The notes below the pieces were generated by a model. The model was given only the letters and a program-made list of their open reading frames with translations. It had not been told where the DNA came from and did no database searches. A stretch of DNA of 64,000 nt from Lewinellaceae bacterium (GTDB taxonomy: Bacteria; Bacteroidota; Bacteroidia; Chitinophagales; Saprospiraceae): contig JACJYR010000001.1 in the NCBI GenBank assembly GCA_020636005.1, positions 1,250,001 to 1,314,000 on the forward strand, given 5' to 3'. Positions 20,155 through 26,547 of this stretch are shown in pieces (the first letter of the stretch is position 1; each line of letters starts with the position of its first letter). Both the position numbers and the translations under genes were made by a program.

Positions 20155-20242
20155 ACAATGCACTGCTGCACATAGCCGCCCAAAGCCAACCCGCAAACCC
20201 AACGCAGGGCAGCTACGCCAGCAGTGCGCCCGTTATGGGCAA

Positions 20243-21334
20243 CTAAAGAAAAACCGAAACGGCTTTCTCAAGAATTTGAAATCTAATTTTTTCGACTTTA
20301 TTTAGTTTGTCTATCAGTTCTAGGTTGGATTTTTCAGCCAGAACATACTCTTTAGTAAATGAAGGAACTTCACGGCCGTTCATTAAAAAATCCATTATTT
20401 GGATTTCCTTCCCTGCCAAAATTGAAAAGTAAACATTAAGCAAATCTTTCTCGGATAAAGTTTTAGGCAAGAATCTAAGAGAAGAATTAGCAGCGTAAGA
20501 AGCATCTAATTCAATACTGTTCCATTTTCTTTTAAGTGATTCAGCAACTGACCCTGTTGTATTTGAACCACTAAAAATATCAACAACCAAATCTCCCTTA
20601 TCGGTAAGGTACTTAATGAAAAACTCTGGGAGTTTGGAAGGAAATCTTGCAGGATGCCCACTTAAGCCGGTTTTTTTACAATTTGCCAAATAGTTTGAAT
20701 TTGACTCTGAATTTGGGATTTGAAGCAGATTGGGAGGAATCGCTCCACCATTATCAGTGAAATTAGCCCCAATATTATGCCCTGATGGCCTTTCTTTCGG
20801 AGTATAGTAATCTTCTGGGTTTTCCAATAACTTTTTCATTCGGTCACTATAGGGTGTCAAAACTTTTGTAACGTCCGCCTTCGGGAAAGGAGTTTTTGAA
20901 AACCACCAAACATTGTTGACAGCATCCTTGACCCTTATCTTCCTCTTGTTCACCCATTCGATTGGGCTTGGAAGTTTAGAAGGATTGTACCAATAAAACT
21001 CCTCAGCCAAATAAAACCCAATTTTATCGCAAAACTCGATTGGAATCCTGAAGTTATACAGACTTCTAACTGGAAGTCCGCTTTGATACGCACCTCCTAA
21101 ATCAAGGACAAAGCTACCTGTTGGCTTAAGTTTATCAAAAACCAAACTGCCAAACTGAGACAACCATTGAATGTATTCCGATTGGTCTTCATTTCCGTAC
21201 TCCTTCTTTCTCAAGAGGGCAAACGGTGGGCTGGTAAAGACCAAATCAATGCTATCATCTGGATAGCTTCTTAGAACATCTAAAGAGTCACCAATGATTT
21301 GAGACCCGAACTGTGTTGAATAAGCTTTCTTCAT
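20243..21334 (-). CDS. pvuIIM: PvuII-family DNA (cytosine-N4) methyltransferase
   Basis: The protein has 363 residues, close to M.PvuII. The catalytic motif IV TSPPF (residues 34-38) is N-terminal and the AdoMet motif DIFSGSNTTG is C-terminal (about 262), the permuted beta-class order. Segments nearly identical to M.PvuII as I recall it include RKKEYGNE, LPSPIEWVN, DAVNNVWWFSKTPFPKAD, DNGGAIPPNLL and HPARFPSKLPEFFIKYLTD. It is expected to methylate the inner cytosine of CAGCTG at N4 and so protect the host. It is divergent from the controller-endonuclease gene across a 63-bp control region. Its TAG stop lies a few bases inside the cassette boundary at 20232, unusual because most cassettes carry a single forward gene. 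Confidence 0.93.
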   Translation of the reverse strand: MKKAYSTQFGSQIIGDSLDVLRSYPDDSIDLVFTSPPFALLRKKEYGNEDQSEYIQWLSQFGSLVFDKLKPTGSFVLDLGGAYQSGLPVRSLYNFRIPIEFCDKIGFYLAEEFYWYNPSKLPSPIEWVNKRKIRVKDAVNNVWWFSKTPFPKADVTKVLTPYSDRMKKLLENPEDYYTPKERPSGHNIGANFTDNGGAIPPNLLQIPNSESNSNYLANCKKTGLSGHPARFPSKLPEFFIKYLTDKGDLVVDIFSGSNTTGSVAESLKRKWNSIELDASYAANSSLRFLPKTLSEKDLLNVYFSILAGKEIQIMDFLMNGREVPSFTKEYVLAEKSNLELIDKLNKVEKIRFQILEKAVSVFL

Positions 21335-21350
21335 GGCACAAAGGTAGTTA

Positions 21351-21390
21351 ATTCTCCGAATATATTCGGAGAATCGCTCCGATTATATTC
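21351..21390. promoter_or_regulatory. C-box-like tandem operator between M and C-R genes
   Basis: A perfect 24-bp palindrome spans 21351-21374; its core is CTCCGAATATATTCGGAG. Immediately after it a second copy, CTCCGATTATATTC (21377-21390), keeps one half site and decays in the other. A strong plus weaker tandem operator between divergent M and C/R genes is the classical controller-protein arrangement, giving early methylation and delayed endonuclease. The likely binder is the HTH domain of the fusion protein encoded next door (inference). Confidence 0.75.
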
Positions 21391-21397
21391 ATCATTT

Positions 21398-22192
21398 TTG
21401 CAAAAAAAATTAACTGTGCTTAACGAATTAGAAAAATTACTACATATAATTGCTCAAAATGTGGTCAAGTTCAGAAGGCAACTTGGGCTAACGCAAGAAG
21501 AGCTTGCCTTCAAATCAGATATTGACCGTACCTACATCGGCTACATCGAGAATGCAAAACAAAACATTTCGATTGAAAAGCTTTGTGCAATTGCGATAGC
21601 ATTAAAAATTGAAGTTGCAGATTTGCTTAAGGAAGAGCTGCCGACTACCGATGATGTTCTTAATGAACCAGAAACAGCATACGGAGCTATTGAAGTATTT
21701 AATTTGATTTATCCTTCTTTGCAGATGTTGCAGGATTTAGCAACAAAAAATGGAATAAATGATATTTTCCAAGATAATGGAGGTAAATTACTTCAAGTTT
21801 TGCTGATTACTGGCCTAAGAGATTTACCGGGACGAGAAGGAAATGATGCAGTTGATGAAGATGGAAATGAATACGAGTTAAAATCAGTAAACATCTCTTT
21901 AACAAAAAGTTTTTCGACCCACCACCACATGAACCCTGTAATAATAGAAAAATACAGAAAGGTTGATTGGATTTTTGCCGTTTATAGAGGTATTGAAATT
22001 TTAGAGATTTATAAGTTGACACCACAAGATTTAGAGCCTTATTTTTCTCAATGGGAGGAAAAATGGTATAGAGATGGAAGCAAGGATATTAACAATCCAA
22101 AAATTCCGCTTAAATATGTTAGAGGAGTTGGAAAATTGCTATTTGAAAGTGACGGTACCGGCAAAATTAAGCGGATAAACCTGAAATCATAG
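21398..22192 (+). CDS. pvuIIR: Controller (Xre HTH)-PvuII-type restriction endonuclease fusion
   Basis: The protein has 264 residues. Residues about 12-80 are an Xre/C-protein helix-turn-helix (LTQEELAFKSDIDRTYIGYI). Residues about 100-245 match PvuII endonuclease (GINDIFQDNGGKLLQVLLIT, LPGREGNDAVD, STHHHMNPVII, DINNPKIPLKYV). The catalytic triad is intact with native spacing at Asp150, Glu160 and Lys162 (PvuII D58/E68/K70), and the DNA-contacting HHH is at 175-177. Classical PvuII has separate, overlapping C and R genes and a ~157-residue enzyme; here they are one chain. The start is TTG at 21398 or GTG at 21416; no ATG precedes the HTH. The stop abuts the attC. Predicted cleavage is at CAGCTG. 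Confidence 0.93.
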   Translation: MQKKLTVLNELEKLLHIIAQNVVKFRRQLGLTQEELAFKSDIDRTYIGYIENAKQNISIEKLCAIAIALKIEVADLLKEELPTTDDVLNEPETAYGAIEVFNLIYPSLQMLQDLATKNGINDIFQDNGGKLLQVLLITGLRDLPGREGNDAVDEDGNEYELKSVNISLTKSFSTHHHMNPVIIEKYRKVDWIFAVYRGIEILEIYKLTPQDLEPYFSQWEEKWYRDGSKDINNPKIPLKYVRGVGKLLFESDGTGKIKRINLKS

Positions 22193-22194
22193 AA

Positions 22195-22260
22195 GCCCAT
22201 AACACCGGATGTACGCCTATACCGCCAAGAGGCGGCACAGCGTACATCCAACCGTTAGCC
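22195..22260 (+). other. Intact attC site between cassettes 2 and 3
   Basis: Left core GCCCATAAC (22195-22203) and right core GTTAGCC (22254-22260). Arms GGATGTACGC (22207-22216) and GCGTACATCC (22240-22249) pair perfectly, with an inner CCGCC/GGCGG hairpin and short unpaired spacers next to the cores. At 66 bp it is the clearest attC in the window. The predicted recombination point is between G22254 and T22255. Confidence 0.85.
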
Positions 22261-22281
22261 TCAATTCAATAAAGATGAGTC

Positions 22282-23787
22282 ATGAAGAAAATAATCGTAT
22301 TACTTTTTGCCATAGCAACCGTAACAAGCTGTATTGCTCAATCAACGAAGCAAATAATCGAAGGACCTGAAGGAGTAAGTTTAGACGGTTTACTTACACC
22401 TTACCTGATGCAATTACGAGAACTAACTAACAACAGTGCAAGCTTAGCAGTTGGCGTAACGAAAGGTGACAAAATAATATATGCTCGAACTTTCGGATTT
22501 TCAAGTATTGAAGATTCGATAAAAGCAGACTTTAATACTGTTTTTCATATCGCTTCTGTCTCAAAACCTTTTACAGCCGCTGCAATTGTCAAACTTGTTG
22601 AACAAGGAAAGCTAAATTTAGATGATTTCATAGTCAAGCACATTCCAGAATTTGAAATGAAAGACCCTCGTTATAAACAAGTAACTATTAAGCAAATACT
22701 TACTCATACATCTGGCATTCCTCGCAACATAAGTGTTGGAGATTGGGAAAACCCCGTTTATGGCGATGAGGCCTTAGAAAAAAATTTAGAAGATATTAAA
22801 CCTTTGATGCTCGATTTTGAACCGGGCACAAAATTCAGCTACAGCAACTCCGCTTTTGACATTTTGGGTATTGCTGTTAGCCGGGCAAGCGGAATGACTT
22901 TCGAGGAATATGTAAAAACCAATATCTTAATTCCTTCGGGGATGTCACATAGTTCTTATTCCAAACCACAGAACACTTTGCCAGTAAATTGGGCTGTACC
23001 ATATTCGTATGGAATAGAAACCCAAGTATGGTCGCCATTTCCGTACTCGGAAAATTATTTTCCAAGCTCAGGATTGCATACCACTTTATTGGATATGTGT
23101 AATTGGGGAATGTTATATGCCAATCATGGAAGGCATAAAGATAATGTCATAATCAAACCCGAATACTTTTCGTTATTATCGACACCTATTTTTGATACTC
23201 CGTGGGGCGACAAAATTGGATTGAGTTGGTTTGTACAAAACTATTTAGACCGACCAATTATCATGCACCAAGGCAATGATACGGGTTTTGAATCGCTGAT
23301 GTACGTTTATCCGAAAGACAGTATCTCAGTAATAATCATGGCAAACCGTGATTTTTCGAGAACAGGAAGAATCATCAATGCCGTTTCCGAATTTTTATTT
23401 GAACAAAAGGCCAAAGATTACAGCGTTTCTGCAAAGTACCCATTTACATTGGCATATAAGGAACATGGAATTAAATATGCTTCCAAAATATGGGAAGAAT
23501 TGAAGCAAGACACCACTGACATCTATCAAGTAGATGACGAAGATATTCTAACGACAGGAGCTGTTCTCGAAAATGGGAAGAACTGGAATACTGCAAAGGA
23601 AATTTTAGAATATTACATCACATTGGATAGCAATTCGACTTACGCTTGGCGACTTCTTGGAAATGTATATCTGAATCTTGGAGATAGGTCACATGCCAAA
23701 TCATGCTACGAGAAGACACTAATTATTAACCCTGATTATGAAAAAGGGAAAAAAGCACTTCAAGATTTGGAGAAAATGAAAAACTGA
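22282..23787 (+). CDS. Class C beta-lactamase-family serine hydrolase lipoprotein with TPR tail
   Basis: The protein has 501 residues. The lipoprotein signal MKKIIVLLFAIATVTSC carries lipobox Cys17. The beta-lactamase/penicillin-binding fold (about 35-385) has SxxK at Ser92-Lys95 (SVSK), the YxN motif at Tyr187-Asn189 (YSN) and HQG near 332 in place of KTG. The C-terminal ~110 residues form TPR-like helices (AWRLLGNVYLNLGDRSHAKS). This family includes esterases, D-amino peptidases and AmpC-like enzymes; the substrate cannot be told and resistance should not be assumed. The gene is A+T-rich, starts 28 bp after the cassette boundary at 22254, and its TGA overlaps the attC left core. Confidence 0.9.
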   Translation: MKKIIVLLFAIATVTSCIAQSTKQIIEGPEGVSLDGLLTPYLMQLRELTNNSASLAVGVTKGDKIIYARTFGFSSIEDSIKADFNTVFHIASVSKPFTAAAIVKLVEQGKLNLDDFIVKHIPEFEMKDPRYKQVTIKQILTHTSGIPRNISVGDWENPVYGDEALEKNLEDIKPLMLDFEPGTKFSYSNSAFDILGIAVSRASGMTFEEYVKTNILIPSGMSHSSYSKPQNTLPVNWAVPYSYGIETQVWSPFPYSENYFPSSGLHTTLLDMCNWGMLYANHGRHKDNVIIKPEYFSLLSTPIFDTPWGDKIGLSWFVQNYLDRPIIMHQGNDTGFESLMYVYPKDSISVIIMANRDFSRTGRIINAVSEFLFEQKAKDYSVSAKYPFTLAYKEHGIKYASKIWEELKQDTTDIYQVDDEDILTTGAVLENGKNWNTAKEILEYYITLDSNSTYAWRLLGNVYLNLGDRSHAKSCYEKTLIINPDYEKGKKALQDLEKMKN

Positions 23788-23792
23788 GGCTA
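23785..23792 (+). other. Left half of the attC of cassette 3
   Basis: TGAGGCTA is complementary to the start of its own cassette (GTTAGCCTCA at 22254). The site is cut at the same position as in cassette 1 by a degenerate intron. No right half with a GTT core is recognisable further on. Confidence 0.6.
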
Positions 23793-23975
23793 ATCGAGTA
23801 GGGAAAGGTGACCAAAAGTAATATGGATTGGCCACCCCTGCCTTCTCACACCACCGGACGTACGGGCCACGTATCCGGCGGTTCATGGAACGGACTTCAC
23901 TTTTCAGCTTTGCCCTGTCTTTTCCCGTGCCCATCCGTCCCACCGGTATCCGCCGTTCAGCTTCCGTTCCAATGA
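23793..23975 (-). mobile_element. Internally deleted group IIC intron remnant
   Basis: The first ~108 bp match the 3' end (domains V and VI) of the intact intron with about nine differences. The sequence then jumps to a region encoding GGYRWDGWAREKTG on the minus strand, matching the maturase N-terminus (GGYWQGERVREKTG), so most of the ORF is gone. The 5' ribozyme part is also missing. In domain V, GTG/CAC of the intact copy is GGA/TCC here, so the stem stays paired. It was therefore a distinct functional intron before its decay. The right end is uncertain. Confidence 0.75.
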
Positions 23976-23992
23976 AAGGACGAAGTCAACAG

Positions 23993-24021
23993 TAGGTTTT
24001 CCCGAAATTCAGGAAAACCTA
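23993..24021 (-). terminator. Hairpin after psuG, possible terminator
   Basis: TAGGTTTTCC (23993-24002) and GGAAAACCTA (24012-24021) form a perfect 10-bp stem with a 9-nt loop, 20 bp past the psuG stop. There is no clear U-run, so its role is uncertain. Confidence 0.4.
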
Positions 24022-24041
24022 TAAGTGAGGAGCATGTAAGC

Positions 24042-24959
24042 CTAACCTCCTGCCAACGCCAACGCTACCCTCGCCCCCAACGCCGCATTGTTCAACACCA
24101 ATTCAATATTCGCCCGCAAACTCTCCCCGCTTGTCAATTCCTTGATCCTGGCCAGCAAAAACGGGGTCGTTTCTTTTCCCCGGATGCCTTTTTCAAAAGC
24201 CTCGGCCACTGCTTTTTCGGTCGCTTCCTGTATGGCGGCAAAGGCAGGCTCGTGTTCCGCCGGGATGGGGTTTGCAACGAGGACACCGCCTTTCAGGCCC
24301 GTCTCCCATTTTATTTTTAAGGCTTGGGCGATTTCTGCCGGAGAGTCCAGGCGGTAGTCCACACCATAACCGCTTTTGCGGGTGTAAAAGTTGGGGAACT
24401 CATCCGTTTGATAGCCGATAACGGGGACGCCGAAAGTCTCCAGGTATTCCAGCGTCAGGCCGATGTCGAGGATGGATTTGGCGCCTGCACTGATGACGGC
24501 GACATTGGTATTGGCCAGTTCCTGCAAGTCGGCGGAGATGTCCATCGTCTCGGCAGCGCCACGGTGTACGCCGCCAATGCCGCCTGTGGCGAAAATGCGG
24601 ACGCCTGCCATGTCGGCGATGATCATGGTGGAGGCTACGGTGGTGGCACCGGTTAGTTTTTTAGCTAAAATAAAAGGGATGTCTCGGCGGCTGGCCTTGA
24701 TGGCCTGCCGGCCCGTTTTACCCAACAACTCGATTTCATCGTGGCTTAGCCCAGCTTTCAGTTTTCCATCCAACATGGCAACCGTGGCAGGGATAGCGCC
24801 ATTTTCCCTGACAGCCTGTTCCACTTTCAGGGCTGTTTCCACATTTTCGGGATAGGGCATTCCGTGCGAGATGATGGTGCTTTCCAGTGCGACGACGGGC
24901 CGGCCGCTGGCGAGGGCTTCCGCTACTTCGGGATTTAGCTGGAGGTTGTTGTTTTTCAT
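24042..24959 (-). CDS. psuG: Pseudouridine-5'-phosphate glycosidase
   Basis: The 305 residues match the full family length. Family segments are visible: VALESTIISHGMPYPEN near the N-terminus, GARQ-like KTGRQAIKASRRD, the catalytic-lysine region AKKLTGATTVASTM, IFATGGIGGVHRG, SAGAKSILDIGLTLEYLET and VIGYQTDEFPNFYTRKSG. The enzyme reversibly cleaves pseudouridine 5'-phosphate to uracil and ribose 5-phosphate in the cytoplasm. The usual partner kinase psuK is not adjacent. It is the first typical chromosomal gene right of the cassette array and has host-like base composition. Confidence 0.95.
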   Translation of the reverse strand: MKNNNLQLNPEVAEALASGRPVVALESTIISHGMPYPENVETALKVEQAVRENGAIPATVAMLDGKLKAGLSHDEIELLGKTGRQAIKASRRDIPFILAKKLTGATTVASTMIIADMAGVRIFATGGIGGVHRGAAETMDISADLQELANTNVAVISAGAKSILDIGLTLEYLETFGVPVIGYQTDEFPNFYTRKSGYGVDYRLDSPAEIAQALKIKWETGLKGGVLVANPIPAEHEPAFAAIQEATEKAVAEAFEKGIRGKETTPFLLARIKELTSGESLRANIELVLNNAALGARVALALAGG

Positions 24960-25117
24960 GTTGAAAAAGGATTTGCCATTGAGCGCTGTTGTTCACGCTG
25001 ATTTTGCCTTCATGGCTGGATTGGAACACGGATTAGGCAGATGCGACGGATTTACACGGATTTTTTCGCTCCGTGCCTTGCAACCGCATGGCCACGGCCC
25101 ATTGTCAAAAATACCTT

Positions 25118-25232
25118 TAAGTAACGGTTAAAAAATAACTTCACCATTTTGATTTTGAAAACCCAGCTATGGAAGGGTTTTTTAAAAATAATCCCGATTT
25201 CGCATCGGGATTATTTTTCCTTCGATCCTAAA
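25118..25232 (+). repeat. Dispersed ~115-bp palindromic intergenic repeat, copy A
   Basis: Begins TAAGTAACGG, then TTCACCATTTTGATTTTGAA, an AACCC...GGGTTTTTT hairpin, and the hairpin AATCCCGATttcgcATCGGGATT with a T tail; it ends CCTTCGATCCTAAA. Closely matching copies lie at 26250-26364, 53448-53566 (inverted) and 57311-57646 (inverted, interrupted). The hairpins could act as terminators. Confidence 0.85.
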
Positions 25233-25287
25233 TAGCCGCTTACGCTGGCTTGTCCTAAAGCTCGTAACCCAAAACTTGAAACTCCAT

Positions 25288-25317
25288 AAAAAAAGGGCGT
25301 AAACCAAGTTCACGCCC
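25288..25317 (-). terminator. Rho-independent terminator of the DUF937 gene
   Basis: On the minus strand GGGCGTG...TACGCCC is followed by a run of seven T, about 150 bp past the stop codon. Confidence 0.65.
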
Positions 25318-25464
25318 CTCTGCTGTTTCTTCGATTTCGCTCCAATGAAACCGAAGGGTAAAAGGTGGCCAAAGCCACTGTATTTTGAGTTGATGAGGAT
25401 GATAAGGTTTATCTGGGTTTATCTCAACCTCATCAACCCATATAAACCTTATAAACCCAAAAGG

Positions 25465-26088
25465 TCAACGCTTTCCGAACAGGTTGCCCAGCAGGTTCTT
25501 ACCGACCATGCCTGCTATATCGTCAATCATGCTGCCGTCGCCGTCTTTATCGAGAAAGCGGGTTGCCATGTCCACGAGCGGGTTGCCGGATTGCTTTTGG
25601 CTGGTCACGGTTTGGGTCAACAAGCCGGTGAGGCCATTCACGTCGAGGCCCTGCTGTTGTTTTTGCTGCCCGAGCAGGCCCATCACCATGGGGGCAAGCA
25701 TGGTCATCAGGTTGCCGGTCTTGCTGCTGTCGAGGCCGCTCATCTTGCTGATCATATCCACGGCGCCGCCCTGCTGCTCGCCGAGCAGGTGGTTGAGGAT
25801 GCCGGCACCGTTCAGCGCTCTGGGGTTTTGGGGCTGCACCTGGCCTCCGAGCATCCCAAAAAGGTTGTCCAGCACACTGCCGTCGTGATCCCGGTCGAGG
25901 GCATTGGAAAGGCTGGCAGCACCCTCGGGGGTAGAAGCATTTTTGGCCAGTGCACTCACCAGGGTGGACATAATGCCGGAGGCAGCGGTAGCCGTTTGCT
26001 GCCGATCGTCGGCGCCAATTTGGGAACTCAGGGTGTCAAGGAAGTTGTCGTCCATTTGACCCTGCAGTAAATCGAGTAGGTTTGCCAT
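25465..26088 (-). CDS. DUF937 (YidB-like) protein with EF-hand-like loops
   Basis: The 207 residues run from the preferred ATG at 26088 (MANLLDLLQGQMDDNF). The frame is open to 26232, but that extension is non-conserved in style and includes the leader. The Gly/Met-rich body with VSALAKNAS, ALDRDHDGSVLDNLFGML and LDKDGDGSMIDDIAGMVGKN is typical of DUF937. The two DxDxDGSxxD loops resemble EF-hand calcium sites. Function unknown. It is a single gene flanked by repeat copies A and B. Confidence 0.85.
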   Translation of the reverse strand: MANLLDLLQGQMDDNFLDTLSSQIGADDRQQTATAASGIMSTLVSALAKNASTPEGAASLSNALDRDHDGSVLDNLFGMLGGQVQPQNPRALNGAGILNHLLGEQQGGAVDMISKMSGLDSSKTGNLMTMLAPMVMGLLGQQKQQQGLDVNGLTGLLTQTVTSQKQSGNPLVDMATRFLDKDGDGSMIDDIAGMVGKNLLGNLFGKR

Positions 26089-26547
26089 GTTGTAATTTTT
26101 TTTTGCTAAAGTTATTTTAAAAATTGGTTGTCGGATGTTGAGACGTAACCCGGGCGGAAGGTATCGGATAAAATACCGATCCGTGACAATTGATAAGGAC
26201 AGCTCTATTAACGAGCCGATTTCCACGACCAAAGTTAGTCATAGAATCTTAAGTAACGATGAAAAAATAACCTCACCATTTTGATTTTGAAAACCCCAGC
26301 AATGGTGGTTTTTTTAAAAATAATCCCGATTTCACATCGGGATTATTTTTCCTTCGACCCTAAAATGGGCAAGGCAGGCACCAGTGGCGTGATGGATACT
26401 TTTTTTTTAAATAAATCATCCTATATTGGCAGCCTGCAAAAAGAGCTTGTTCACCAAACTGTGCCACTTCTGCACAAGTAATAGGTTCCGGAGGTTTGTT
26501 TTCCCAAAAACGCACTTCCCTGAACAATTTCTACAAAAACTGCCTAC
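26089..26547. other. Divergent intergenic stretch with repeat copy B
   Basis: The 459 bp between DUF937 (minus) and the Pycsar-like gene (plus) contain repeat copy B at 26250-26364. No other gene is seen. Confidence 0.6.
26250..26364 (+). repeat. Dispersed ~115-bp intergenic repeat, copy B
   Basis: Same order as copy A: TAAGTAACGATG, CTCACCATTTTGATTTTGAA, AACCCC..., then AATCCCGATttcacATCGGGATT and CCTTCGACCCTAAA. Its second hairpin keeps a complementary stem. Confidence 0.85.

Larger units (their letters stand above)
18088..20240 (+). other. attC of cassette 1, split by the group II intron
   Basis: The left part GCAGATA (18088-18094) and the right part 20155-20240 are separated by the intron. 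Rejoined they give GCAGATAACAATGCACTGCTG on the left and CAGCAGTGC...GTTATGGGC on the right. L arms GCACTGCTG (20160-20168) and CAGCAGTGC (20219-20227) pair perfectly, and AAC pairs with GTT. The reconstructed site is about 93 bp, within the usual attC range. Confidence 0.8.
17337..23990. mobile_element. Integron-like gene cassette array without integrase (CALIN), three cassettes
   Basis: Three cassettes are joined at GTT cores at 17380, 20232 and 22254. The test of a true cassette is that its first bases pair with the left core of its own distal attC. Cassette 1 starts GTTATCTGC (17380) and its attC left core is GCAGATAA (18088). Cassette 2 starts GTTATGGGC (20232) and its left core is GCCCATAAC (22195). 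Cassette 3 starts GTTAGCCTCA (22254) and its left core is TGAGGCTAA (23785). Genes fill the cassettes tightly: the methyltransferase stop is a few bases inside its boundary, and the hydrolase stop codon overlaps its attC. The three cassettes are clearly A+T-richer than the flanks. No IntI gene is visible. Confidence 0.82.
24960..25464. other. Intergenic stretch with dispersed repeat copy A and a terminator
   Basis: These 505 bp contain repeat copy A (25118-25232) and the terminator of the DUF937 gene (25288-25317). They also hold a GTTGATGAGG...CCTCATCAAC inverted segment near 25391-25437; a similar sequence recurs near 57190-57260. No gene is seen. Confidence 0.6.

Noticed and set aside
22282..23787. 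Antibiotic-resistance beta-lactamase
   Set aside because: The SxxK/YxN/HxG pattern is shared by esterases and peptidases, and the KTG motif is not present, so resistance cannot be claimed.
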